A DNA stretch of 64,000 nt from positions 124,001 to 188,000 of IMG/VR virus record IMGVR_UViG_3300032268_000832; one strand, written 5' to 3'. Positions within the stretch are counted from its first letter, which is position 1, and each line of letters begins with the position of its first letter. Under the pieces are notes generated by a model. The model did no database searches, had not been told where the DNA came from, and saw only the letters and a program-made list of their open reading frames with translations. Below are positions 28,313 through 39,100 of the stretch, in pieces. This stretch comes from a virus. The position numbers and the translations under genes were made by a program.

Positions 28313-30100
28313 ATGAGTACAGAAAGAACAAAACAAAGATTAGGTAATCAAACATCAAAACAATCGGTAAATACCGATACATACCTCAATATAAACATTG
28401 AAGGTAAAGAAAGGTTATTACCAACGAATCAAATAAACCATATTTTAAATGTTGCTGAACAATTTAATAAAGAAAGACAATCTTGTAGTTTTTATAAGGT
28501 TTTAGGTACCATTAACTCTACGGTTAGTAATTGTTTGTTTAATCTAACTGACACTAGTATAAACAATTCATTTACATATGCTGCGTTTAACACATTACCA
28601 TTTTTAAGTAGGTCATATCCTCAAGATTTAGATTTAAACGATGAGGAAGACTTAACTTATTCTAAATCTATTGATTATTACTTAAAAGAAAGAGATGGTT
28701 GGTTTGGTTATTATGACCCAGATGTTTCTAAAAAATCATTGTGTAGTTTTTTTGATATGGAACCAAAAAGAGAAAGGTTTTCATTTTTATTAGATTATAA
28801 CCCATATAAGAGTACAAATAGCTCAGATAGTGTTAAGAACTGGGAGTTAACAATAACATACCCATCTTCATCAGACACAGGACATACCATGGTAAGAAAT
28901 GGTTTATTGGTTGTTGATTCTAAACCAATAATACTTTCTGAAAGACAAATGGTTTGTTTTGCAGTTACATGTAAACACAATTTATCTTCTGGTGATGTAG
29001 TTGAAATTACCAACACTAATGGATATAATGGTGAACATGTTGTTTATAGTGTAGGTTTAGAAAATGGTGATTTAAAAGATTATTATTTTGTAATAGACTT
29101 ACCAGCAAACGGCACCATCAGTAACAACACTAGAATAAATAAAATAGTTGATAATGTTAAGGTTAATTATTATTTTAGAAAATTTTCTAAAATAAAAACT
29201 AGAAATTCAAATATAATAGAAACGGATGATTATGAGACTTACCAAGCTGGTTTTAGTGAGAATTTTTATAATGACCCTATTATCCAATTTGTTTTTAATG
29301 AAGAAATAGATGTTTCTGGGTTAAAAGATAATTTAGGGAGACCATTATCTGAATTTTTTCTAACGATTTTTAAAACAAATAGTAATAATTTATTTACTAG
29401 TGTTAAATCTGGTATAGAAGCACCTTTCATTTCTAATTTGAATAATAGTGATGTTTTAACATATTTGAGAGATATTCCAGTAATACAAAAAATACATAAT
29501 GGTGGTAATTTACCTTATATTTCACATAACCCATTAGAAACATTAAATGGGTTACCAGATAGTTTTTATGGTGATATTGTTGAATATAACAACACAACAT
29601 TATTAGAAACTGTTTTAGCTGACGTACAACATAGGTTTAATACTATCAATAGAGAACAAACTAATAATATTCAAGAATATTTTTCAACAACAACTAGTTC
29701 AACTCAATTAGCTCAAACTAGGTCTTTAAATTTAGGGCCTAGACAAGAAGGGTATTTTTATAAACCTCACCATTCTATTAAAATAAGAAATTTTTCTAAT
29801 TACATAGAAGAAGCCGATAGTTTAGTAGACGGTATTCCAACGTATGCAACACTTAGAAATGATGGTAAATACGTTTGGAGAGATTTACTTTCAATAGGTT
29901 TTAATGATGGTGATGATAATAGTTTAGATTACCCATTCTTAAATGGTTCGCATTATAGATATCAAAATTATTGTTTTAATTTAAAAAGACAAGACCCTTA
30001 CGCGCAATGGGGTTTATTATATACAAAATTCCCTTCAGACGCGACAGGTGATAGAATAACAGATAGATTCACAGTAAAAAGTTCAGACGATGTTTGCTAA
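28313..30100 (+). CDS. tail/baseplate structural protein, 595 residues
   Basis: Unknown family by sequence, but it lies in an unbroken run of tail genes with tight spacing (6 nt from the preceding stop, 11-nt overlap with the next gene). No signal peptide or membrane segment. The composition is Asn/Ser/Asp-rich with many short beta-strand-like runs (ENGDLKDYYFVIDLP) and a C-terminal aromatic region (HYRYQNYCFNLKRQDPYAQWG). In T4 the genes after gp6 encode gp7 and gp8; this could be a wedge component. Structural role is likely; subunit identity is not. Confidence 0.6.
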   Translation: MSTERTKQRLGNQTSKQSVNTDTYLNINIEGKERLLPTNQINHILNVAEQFNKERQSCSFYKVLGTINSTVSNCLFNLTDTSINNSFTYAAFNTLPFLSRSYPQDLDLNDEEDLTYSKSIDYYLKERDGWFGYYDPDVSKKSLCSFFDMEPKRERFSFLLDYNPYKSTNSSDSVKNWELTITYPSSSDTGHTMVRNGLLVVDSKPIILSERQMVCFAVTCKHNLSSGDVVEITNTNGYNGEHVVYSVGLENGDLKDYYFVIDLPANGTISNNTRINKIVDNVKVNYYFRKFSKIKTRNSNIIETDDYETYQAGFSENFYNDPIIQFVFNEEIDVSGLKDNLGRPLSEFFLTIFKTNSNNLFTSVKSGIEAPFISNLNNSDVLTYLRDIPVIQKIHNGGNLPYISHNPLETLNGLPDSFYGDIVEYNNTTLLETVLADVQHRFNTINREQTNNIQEYFSTTTSSTQLAQTRSLNLGPRQEGYFYKPHHSIKIRNFSNYIEEADSLVDGIPTYATLRNDGKYVWRDLLSIGFNDGDDNSLDYPFLNGSHYRYQNYCFNLKRQDPYAQWGLLYTKFPSDATGDRITDRFTVKSSDDVC

Positions 30101-30944
30101 TAAATACAAATTAAATATAAATAATTTCAATACGGGTAGTACTGAACAATACATAACAATCCCAATTGGGACTCAATTTCAAATTGTTGATAATTCAGAA
30201 TTGATTGACAGGGTGTTTGTTGCAACAGAAGTAGAAAATTCTATTAACAAAATATTGGATTATGATAGAGTTAGATACATGCCACTAACACAAAACGATG
30301 AATTAGTTTCAGAAATAACTTATGATTTAAGTTTATTAGATTCAAATAATATATACACTAGTTTTTATGGTGGTATTGGTTTTCAATATGATGATGTTAA
30401 ATTTAGAAAGAATGCTTTTAGCAACAGTTTTTTAAGGTTAGGTATTTATGATACTGATGACCCTATGACACAAAATTTAGTGGGTTATACTACATTGTAT
30501 AGTAGACTTAGAACGGTTGATTTGGAAAGTGGAACTACGACTACGATAGCTGGTTTACCTAAACCAATAAATCAAATACCGATTAATTTTACGGTTGAAA
30601 ACCCTATTATTAATAAAAGAGGTTTTTCAGAAGGTTTCCACATTTATTATTATAAAGATTCTTTAAATATTGGTGAAAGTAAATATTTATATATAAAAGC
30701 TAATTTTAATAATGCCAAGACAGGTAAGTCAGTTAATTTAATGGTTAAAAACGCGCCACAAACAGTTAGCAACTTAGTGCATGAATTATATACTAGAATA
30801 ATAATAACTAGAACAACAACTGGTTATTATTATAAATTTGATGAAACATATCAAGGTAATACGACAACACCAAACATAACAAACAATATAACAATAGACG
30901 GTAATAGTGTTACTGTTAAATTATACCAAGTAGCTGCATTGTAA
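30090..30944 (+). CDS. tail structural protein, 284 residues
   Basis: The gene overlaps the previous one by 11 nt and the next by 1 nt, so it is part of a translationally coupled series. The protein is beta-rich and Thr/Asn-rich, without catalytic motifs, signal peptide or transmembrane segments. A block with GFSEGFHIYYYKDSLNIGESKYLYIKA resembles a beta-sandwich. Its size matches the range of T4 gp9/gp8-like baseplate proteins, but no specific similarity is visible. Called structural from context alone. Confidence 0.55.
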   Translation: MFANKYKLNINNFNTGSTEQYITIPIGTQFQIVDNSELIDRVFVATEVENSINKILDYDRVRYMPLTQNDELVSEITYDLSLLDSNNIYTSFYGGIGFQYDDVKFRKNAFSNSFLRLGIYDTDDPMTQNLVGYTTLYSRLRTVDLESGTTTTIAGLPKPINQIPINFTVENPIINKRGFSEGFHIYYYKDSLNIGESKYLYIKANFNNAKTGKSVNLMVKNAPQTVSNLVHELYTRIIITRTTTGYYYKFDETYQGNTTTPNITNNITIDGNSVTVKLYQVAAL

Positions 30945-31813
30945 TGGAAGTAATAAAAAGAAAAATATTATTAGAAGAAGGGATTGATAGAAACTATGGT
31001 AGTAAAACATGGGGTACTGTCACAGCTACTACTTTTTATTTAAACATTCAACTAAATCAAACTATAGATGATATGGGAATGTTTACTGATTTACCTTTTA
31101 TATCTAAGGATGGTAGTTCTGTTAATTATGATTTGTTGGTTGATAAATTAAATGAAGAAGGTATATCGTTCCCGTTTATGAATGGTGTTATTCCAATAAA
31201 TTTTGATAGCTTATTATCACCAACCGATAAAGTTACATTAAAATTACCACAAAAAACATTACCACAATATTATTTATATGGTAACAACCCATTAACTGGT
31301 TCTACAGATTCAAAAATAGATGATGTTCGTTCCTATAAACAAAATCAACCATACATAGTTGGTTTTGATATCAAAAAAGAAACATATTCTAATTACTTAG
31401 GTAATTCAATAAATGGTGTTAATAGAGTCACTAGCGTTGGTGAACCTAAAATATATGTCTTTGACGCAGTTAATGATTTAAACATAGGTACGGACAATCA
31501 AATTTATGGTATTCAATATAAAGATTTTTCTGCGGCAACAACAACAATATTAAACAGTGAGGGTATTGACTTTCCAACATCATCTTTTAGATTTATAACA
31601 CAAGGTTGGAACCAAACAAATACATCATTAGCAGCGTTAACTAAAGAAGAGTTTTTATTAGGAATAATTTCTCGTCCAGAAGTTGAAAACGATGTATTTA
31701 TTGATAGAGGTGTCACACCAGTATTAGATTATCATTTGAGGTTATCTGAAATAAAGAATTTAGGTCAATTACAACAATACGGAAACGGTTATTATAGAAT
31801 TGATACGATATAA
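30944..31813 (+). CDS. tail structural protein, 289 residues
   Basis: The start overlaps the previous stop (TAATG). The protein begins with a short helical segment (MEVIKRKILLEEGIDRNYG) and is then beta-rich (TFYLNIQLNQTIDDMG). No enzyme motif, signal peptide or membrane segment. It is part of the same coupled series of tail genes, and may form a heteromer with its neighbours of similar size (284 and 312 residues). Assigned from context only. Confidence 0.55.
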   Translation: MEVIKRKILLEEGIDRNYGSKTWGTVTATTFYLNIQLNQTIDDMGMFTDLPFISKDGSSVNYDLLVDKLNEEGISFPFMNGVIPINFDSLLSPTDKVTLKLPQKTLPQYYLYGNNPLTGSTDSKIDDVRSYKQNQPYIVGFDIKKETYSNYLGNSINGVNRVTSVGEPKIYVFDAVNDLNIGTDNQIYGIQYKDFSAATTTILNSEGIDFPTSSFRFITQGWNQTNTSLAALTKEEFLLGIISRPEVENDVFIDRGVTPVLDYHLRLSEIKNLGQLQQYGNGYYRIDTI

Positions 31814-31834
31814 AATAAAAATAAAAACAAAAAA

Positions 31835-32773
31835 ATGGCAACAGGAACATACGGAATAGTAAGACCAGCAGACGTTTTACCAGAAGACGTGCAAATATTT
31901 TATAGTTTTTCTCCAACTAGAGAATCACAAGGTACGGAATTAAGGGAGTTAAACCCAAATGAGGTTTTAATACCAATAAGTAACCCTAATTACAGAAACC
32001 CTGATTTAAACACTAATAATACAAACACTGGTTTTGAAATATTTGGTGGGTTATACACACTTAAATTACCAGTAAACACTTTTGGTGTTAAAGGTTACTA
32101 TACTATTATGATTAAACCAGTGGAAATAAGAACAACTATTGTAGATGTGGGTGTATTATCTGCTTACCCAGACATTAAAGGGTTAGTTTTTGATTTATCA
32201 ACAGTTGAGTCTAGATTTTTACCTAAATTTGAAAACAATGGATTGGTTGGTTATAGAATAGAATATATTAACCCAAACCCTACTGGGGACAACATAAAAC
32301 TTAATAATTTTTTTAGAGTAATCACATCTAATAATCGTTCAGAACCTGTAAACCAAAATTTAACTGATACGGTTCAAAAAGCTATTAGATATCGATTTAA
32401 CGATAATTCAACTTTAACTTTTTGTACTGTTTCACCAGCATCTGCTTCAAATGTTAAACCTAATGTATTACCGTTTATCGGTCAACCAAACCAAAATGTT
32501 ATTATAACAAATACATACTTCAACCCAATTATGATTGAAGTTGAAATGGTTGAGCACGATATTGAAACACTTGCATTTGCATTATTTGGAAATCAATCGA
32601 AATCACTTGAAGACGGTATTTATACTATATACAACTTCACTAATCAAATTTATAAACAATACAATTTATACGAAGTTAAAGACCAATTTACTGGGAAACC
32701 ATTATTTGAGGTTAGAGAACAAAGAAACAATATTGATTTTTCTAAAAATTTTAATAATATATCACAAGTTTAA
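31835..32773 (+). CDS. tail structural protein, 312 residues
   Basis: It starts 21 nt after the previous stop with a poly-A leader. The N-terminal segment GIVRPADVLPEDVQIFYSF is followed by a beta-rich body (LYTLKLPVNTFGVKGYYTIMI) and a C-terminal helical-to-beta region containing VEMVEHDIETLAFALFGNQ. No catalytic or membrane features. Position after three other tail genes and before the 1100-residue protein supports a structural role; family unknown. Confidence 0.55.
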   Translation: MATGTYGIVRPADVLPEDVQIFYSFSPTRESQGTELRELNPNEVLIPISNPNYRNPDLNTNNTNTGFEIFGGLYTLKLPVNTFGVKGYYTIMIKPVEIRTTIVDVGVLSAYPDIKGLVFDLSTVESRFLPKFENNGLVGYRIEYINPNPTGDNIKLNNFFRVITSNNRSEPVNQNLTDTVQKAIRYRFNDNSTLTFCTVSPASASNVKPNVLPFIGQPNQNVIITNTYFNPIMIEVEMVEHDIETLAFALFGNQSKSLEDGIYTIYNFTNQIYKQYNLYEVKDQFTGKPLFEVREQRNNIDFSKNFNNISQV

Positions 32774-32781
32774 TATAAAAA

Positions 32782-35700
32782 ATGGCTAACGAAAACATAA
32801 AAGTTGCTGGGTATGTTAAAAAAACAATATACAACGGTAACATAGAATATAGAAATTACAATCCAGACCTTGTAGGTTTACAACTTACTAGCGATGGTGG
32901 TACTCCATTATTTACAATGGGTAATTTCAATATTACAACTAATGTAGACCCTAAGACAGATAAGAATTTTATAACAAAACAATTTTCTGATTTTGTAACA
33001 TTAGATGGGTTAAACTTGACAGTTAGCCAAAGTGAAACATTATTAAATAATAACGCGACAGTTTTTTTAAATGTTGATAAATCAAAATTATCATACTACG
33101 CAACATTTGGTTCATTAACTGAATTTATGCGTGTTGGTTTGGAAAATATAATAATTAACTGGCCAGCATCTATTTATACGTCACCAATTAAAACCTTAGA
33201 CACTGGTTTTGAAATAACTGGTAATACTTATGAAAATTATTCTTACAATGAAATAACAAACGTAGCATCATTTAGAATACCTACTAATTTTATTGTTAAT
33301 CCATACAATATAAATTATTTAACAAACGGTGATATTAGCGGTACTTTTAACGAATCAAACACGTTAAGAAATTTGGTAACAAACTATGATTCATATGCGT
33401 TATTATATAATACAGTAGAATATGATGTAGTCGGTTTTACTGGTACAACTAGTACTGTAAATGACTACATATATTTTGAAATTAAAAACAATCCATTTAC
33501 CGCAACTAGTAGTGCGTTTAGTTTTCACATTAAACCAAAAAGTATAATTTGTGATAACTTTTTTAACACGTTAGATGAATTTGAATATTATTTATTAAAT
33601 AGACAATCATTACCTATATACACTGCAACATTTAAATATCCGTTAAGAACGGATTTTGGTGTTTTGTTATACACAGAAACTTCTGTAACATGGCCTACAA
33701 CGGATGGTTATAACTTAGATTATTCAACCGATTATTACGAAACGTATGCTACTTCATTATTTAATTTAGCCAATGACAGCGATTTAATTAACAGTAATTT
33801 AATGACTAGATTTTTAGTTAGTGAATCTATTACTGGTTTTGATACGATGCCATATTATTTATCTGACGAAGACCAAGATACTTCTGGTGGTAAAGTTAAT
33901 AAATTACTTAACATTTATGGTGTTTCTTACGATGATTTAAATAGATACATTGAAGGTATTTCATTTGCAAATACCGTTACATATAATAAATTAGATAACA
34001 CACCAGATGTTTATTTAAAAAACATAGCTAGAGTTATGGGTTGGGAGTTAATAGAATCGGTTATAAGCAACGATTTATTAACAGACTATATAAAGTCTAG
34101 TGAATCATCTTTTAGTGGCCAATCGGTAGGTTTAACACCAGTAGAAGCTGATATTGAATTATGGAGAAGAATAATACTAAACACACCATGGATTTGGAAA
34201 TCAAAAGGTACTAGAAAAACTATTGAGTTTTTACTTAGATTTATAGGAACCCCAAATGGTTTGATTACATTCAATGAACATGTATATAAAGCAGATAAAC
34301 CAATAGATATGGAATTGTTCTTAACAATTTTGGAATTAAATGGTTTAGATACTGATATTACAAATTATCCAGTTGACAGTGAAGGTTATCCTAGATTTTT
34401 CGCTGATACAAATGACATGTATTTTCAAGGTAATGGTTTATGGTATAGAGAAACCAGTGGTGTTAATTCTGTTTTAGATATAACAGCTGGTAACAACCCA
34501 CATATAGGTCCTTATGATAGAGGTTATAAATACTTTAATCAATTAAGAACGCTTATCCCAGATTTTACACCAGTAACTATAACATCAAATACAGTTACTA
34601 CAACATCTCAAGATTTATTTACAAATTATAACACAGGTGAGATTACTGATTACGATGGGGCTATATATGTAGATGTTCAAAATTTAAATGGTTCTAATTT
34701 ATCTGATTGTATAACATACACAACAGAAATAATTAAAGACCCCAAACCAGAAGATATAATAACCGAATGCGGTTGCCCATGTGAATCTATAAAAGATGAA
34801 TCTTTAAGTATTTGTTTAAAAACAGAAAAAACACCAATAGTTGAAGATGAATGTTATGCTAGTTATACTGAAGACCCAAAAACAGGTTTATATGTATTTG
34901 TACAATATTATGAAGACAATCAAGGTAATGATACAAATTATATCTATAAGACAGAATTTATAGATAGGGACTGTTGTTCAGCACCACCAATTGAAGGTTT
35001 TTCTATGTATAATGATGTTTATGATAGTGTTGAAGATACTATTTCTTCAGGTTATGTGTGTTGTAAAAAAGGTGTCGATTGTGCGTGTAATGTTGCTAAA
35101 GATTGGATTATTTCACAATCTCCAATACAAATAAATGGTGAAAATTATTTAAAATTTATAACACTTAACGGTTTTGGAAATAATGTTGTTGTTGGTGCCG
35201 ACTCTAGTCTTTGTCCATCTGTTAATTCAGCAGGTTACGGTCAACTATGGGCAACACCTGTAAATAATATTATAGACCCATACACTGGTTTAGTTGGTTT
35301 TGGTTGTAAATTAACACAATATGGTTTAGCGAATATTAATATATTATATACAGCTTATCAAGACAAAATTAAAAAAGACGCAGGGTGTGGATATGTTTTC
35401 CCAGATGTAGAATCAGAACCAGAACCAGTAACATGTATAGCTCCAACATTAACCCAAGTGGCATGGCAAGACTATGGTGGTTATAGATATATATGGACAC
35501 TACAACAAAGACCATGTAATAGAGGGACACTTAGATTACAATATTCTTTAAACGGCATTGATTTTAGCGATTTTGAGATTGAAACCAGCACAAACCCATC
35601 AATCGATGGTTCATTAGCTTATACAGTTTCAATTGATGATAATCTTTTTGATGGTTTGTTTGTTTATTTTAGATTAAATGTGACATATGAAATAAGTAGC

Positions 35701-36084
35701 GACTGTAACGAACCGTTTACTGACTGTACAGTATCTTCAAATATATTAACAATTGATAATAGAAAAGAAAAAGACTATGTAAGTATAAAAAGAGGTGATT
35801 TTTCAGCTTCTGATAGTGAACTTGGTGTGGCAACAGGAATACCTACCCCTACACAATTAGGTGTAGTTTGTAATAACACTAATAATTACTTTGATTGTAT
35901 ATTATATCCACAAAATATTGGACGATTCACAATAGGTGACAGGGTAAAAATTTCTGAAAATGAGGTGTTTATAGGTAACAATAAATGGGTGGTTTTAGAT
36001 TATCAAGACCAAGGTTATTGGAAAAGACCTTGCAAAGTTGATAACGACGGTTATATAACACTTGTATCCCAAGTTTCATGTTAA
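32782..36084 (+). CDS. large tail/baseplate protein with a cysteine-rich segment
   Basis: An 1100-residue structural protein. Residues about 390-500 contain a conserved-looking module (LKNIARVMGWELIES, then LWRRIILNTPWIWKSKGTRKTIEFLLRFIG) that resembles the tail-protein-I type segment linking baseplate to fibres. Residues about 660-775 are unusually rich in cysteine (CGCPC, CC, VCC, DCACN; eleven Cys within roughly 110 residues). Residues about 880-1000 resemble a fibronectin-type beta sandwich. A C-terminal 90-residue domain is small and basic. No signal peptide. The tail-I-like part is the firmest evidence; the rest is descriptive. Confidence 0.6.
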   Translation: MANENIKVAGYVKKTIYNGNIEYRNYNPDLVGLQLTSDGGTPLFTMGNFNITTNVDPKTDKNFITKQFSDFVTLDGLNLTVSQSETLLNNNATVFLNVDKSKLSYYATFGSLTEFMRVGLENIIINWPASIYTSPIKTLDTGFEITGNTYENYSYNEITNVASFRIPTNFIVNPYNINYLTNGDISGTFNESNTLRNLVTNYDSYALLYNTVEYDVVGFTGTTSTVNDYIYFEIKNNPFTATSSAFSFHIKPKSIICDNFFNTLDEFEYYLLNRQSLPIYTATFKYPLRTDFGVLLYTETSVTWPTTDGYNLDYSTDYYETYATSLFNLANDSDLINSNLMTRFLVSESITGFDTMPYYLSDEDQDTSGGKVNKLLNIYGVSYDDLNRYIEGISFANTVTYNKLDNTPDVYLKNIARVMGWELIESVISNDLLTDYIKSSESSFSGQSVGLTPVEADIELWRRIILNTPWIWKSKGTRKTIEFLLRFIGTPNGLITFNEHVYKADKPIDMELFLTILELNGLDTDITNYPVDSEGYPRFFADTNDMYFQGNGLWYRETSGVNSVLDITAGNNPHIGPYDRGYKYFNQLRTLIPDFTPVTITSNTVTTTSQDLFTNYNTGEITDYDGAIYVDVQNLNGSNLSDCITYTTEIIKDPKPEDIITECGCPCESIKDESLSICLKTEKTPIVEDECYASYTEDPKTGLYVFVQYYEDNQGNDTNYIYKTEFIDRDCCSAPPIEGFSMYNDVYDSVEDTISSGYVCCKKGVDCACNVAKDWIISQSPIQINGENYLKFITLNGFGNNVVVGADSSLCPSVNSAGYGQLWATPVNNIIDPYTGLVGFGCKLTQYGLANINILYTAYQDKIKKDAGCGYVFPDVESEPEPVTCIAPTLTQVAWQDYGGYRYIWTLQQRPCNRGTLRLQYSLNGIDFSDFEIETSTNPSIDGSLAYTVSIDDNLFDGLFVYFRLNVTYEISSDCNEPFTDCTVSSNILTIDNRKEKDYVSIKRGDFSASDSELGVATGIPTPTQLGVVCNNTNNYFDCILYPQNIGRFTIGDRVKISENEVFIGNNKWVVLDYQDQGYWKRPCKVDNDGYITLVSQVSC

Positions 36085-36099
36085 TAATTAAATTAAATA

Positions 36100-36107
36100 T
36101 ATTTATA
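36100..36107 (+). promoter_or_regulatory. candidate late promoter core TATTTATA
   Basis: TATATTTATA lies 14 nt before the start of the 1223-residue gene, splitting the long tail block into two transcription units. Confidence 0.5.
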
Positions 36108-36121
36108 ATAAAAAGAAAAAA

Positions 36122-39100
36122 ATGCCTTTAACAAAACAAGATATTAGTGATGTAAATGCTAAATGTACTAAGATTTGGAATAACATATTAAACTATGGTG
36201 GTGGGAATATAGTGTATGTACCAGATGGTACAATATATGCTGATATAGCTAATGGTGATGGAACGTTTACTAATTACGAAATAACACAAACGTGTTGTAA
36301 AATATTAGCAAAATCAGCTACTGATAACCCAAACACACCTAGCAACGTAAACCCACAGAACATATACTTTGATTTAGATGAACAAAAATGTAGATGGTCA
36401 GAAGAACCTAAAAATGCATGCTCAACTGAAAACACACCAATTAAAATAGTGTTAAACCCAGTTGGTAATGATGGCGCTTTTTTTACATTAACTGAAAACG
36501 ATATATGTTCTTTAAAGGTAAAATTTAATTATTTATTTAAAATAAATTGTGAAGTGTTAAAAGATATTATAAGCGGTCCAGCCGCCAACCCATCTTTTAA
36601 TGTAGCGTCAAATGATGAGTTATTAATTTTAAGACAATCAAAATTTGAATTAGAATCAAATTCTTTTGATATAAATAACGAATTAGATAATTTAGTACAA
36701 CAAAACGCTAAATTAAATTATTCTATTGTATGTAATGAATTCCCAACAAACGATGAAGTTCTTCAATCAACACCAGAAACAAAAATAAGTGCTTCACAAA
36801 CTTTACCGTTTACTAACACTGGATTTGGTTCATTAACAAACACAACCGATTTATCGTTAACAAATACTAAAGTAGGTCCAGTATACAAAACAAAAACTGT
36901 TAATTTTTGTTTAACTGAAATTGGTTTAGATAGTTGGAGACAAGTAATTGGTGAAGATAATTATTCAGGTTTTATAAACGGTATTGCTGATAGTTACACA
37001 TGTTTAGATGTGGTGTCTATATATGAGTTAAACAAAACTGCTGTATTAAACAACCAACCAGAATTATTATTTGAATGTAACACACCTTTCGGTGAAAAAA
37101 CTAGAACATTAAATAGAATTGAAGAATTATCTAAACTTAAAATAGAAAACAAAACAAAACAAGACAATGTTGATGTTAAAATTAAAAATATAACAGATAT
37201 AAAAGACACAAACGTTTGCTCAACATTATTAGGTCAATTTGAAAATTTAAGCGCAACAGTAACCTTAGACTTAGTAAATGATAACGGCACAACAACTCAA
37301 ATTTACTCACAAACTCTTTTTAATCGAATAGGTAACTTATATAATTATTTAAGTGAAAATACAGATAACAGTGGGTTTCTTGTATGTGGTGAAGCTTCAG
37401 AAACAGAAACATGGGCATCTGGGTGTACTGGTTTAATTTATCCAGAATTTACAAATGGTGTTTTAACCGTTGACCCAGAATCAGACAATATAAATGTGTC
37501 TATTTGTCAAATAGTTAAAGAAACATTATATAGTGAATTATACAATAACTCAGGGTTAGTCTCAACATCTGATTTCAATCAATCATTATCACCAAATGCG
37601 TTTAATTCAAATTGGTTAACATATGAAACAACAATTGATGACCAAGCTATAATAACTGGTATCACAAATAATCAAATAAAATTAAATGTGATTATTAACA
37701 GTTCATGTGGTAATTTATGTCTTTTAGTTGACCAAATTAATATGACAAAAGTTTGTGAAGATGCTAATAGAACAAATATATTTATTAGCCAATCACCAGG
37801 ATTTAATTTAACTAGAGTTATCGATAATAAAAAATCTTGGCTTCAAGCTGACTCATATACCGAAAGAGATTTCCACATTGGAAATTATAACGATGCTAAT
37901 CAAATTCGTCAAACAGAATACACTGTTGATGAAGAAAGGTTAATATTAAACACTAAAGAAATAGATTTAACCATGAATATGGCGTCAGCTATTGAAAATG
38001 ATGTTTGGTGTTATTTGGTTGATAACCCTAATTTATTAACAGGTCAAACATGTAGTTCAAACACAAGTTTAACACCAACAGATATTTATGGTAACCCAAT
38101 CATTTTACCTACTGCGCAAACATTAACAGATGTGTCGGTAATTATAGGGGATGCTACAAACTATTTATATAGTTGTATTGCGGCGGCGCCTTATCCAAAA
38201 ATAGATATATGTTATCCAGAGATAGAAAACCAAGTATGTGGTGATACTTTAAAAATTTTATTAGATAATGGTAATAAAAGTCTTTGGGTTACATGTCAGG
38301 ATGGGCAATTAGGTTTTTATTATATAAGCGCAAATACAAACACACAAAACACTATTTTTAATATAACACAATCTACCTTAGACCCAATAAGTTTAAAAAT
38401 AGATTTATTTAAATTGCGTGTTAGTGATGATGGTGGTATGTTTTATTCTGAAGATTGTTTAAGTGATATTTTAGTTAATTTTGTATTTAATGGTTCTAGT
38501 TTAGGTGCTTTAACTTCTTATATAGAAGTTATAAATGATTTTATAGTTAAAACTAATTCAGACCATCCGTTATATGAAGCTTTTTGGAACTCAGATGGTA
38601 CGTGTAATTTTTGTAATAATACATGTGGTGATAAAAGAATTGATTTCTCTGGATTTATGTCAACAAATATATCTGAAATTAAAACGTTAGAATCATTTGA
38701 TGATTTAATGATATCAGAATTGATTGATGTTAAAAATAGAAAAACACTTTCTAGCTACCCATCGCTTAGAGCAGTATATGATAGGTATATGGATGCTACA
38801 GAATATGGTTTAACAAATAGTAATGAATTTGATTACTATAAGATGGACCAATTTACTAGTCTTGTAAAAACATATTGGGATGATTTGATTGAACAAGTTG
38901 TTCCATCAACAACTATTTGGGGTAATGTTAAAGTTTATACAAACACCCTATTCGACCAACAAAAATTCAAGTATAGAAGCTATACTACATTGTTATGTAA
39001 CAGTCCTTTAAACTTCACAACATTACCAAGTCCGATAAATGGTTCTGATGGTCAATGTAAAGATATTGAAATAATAGTTCAAAATGTACAAACAACGTCA

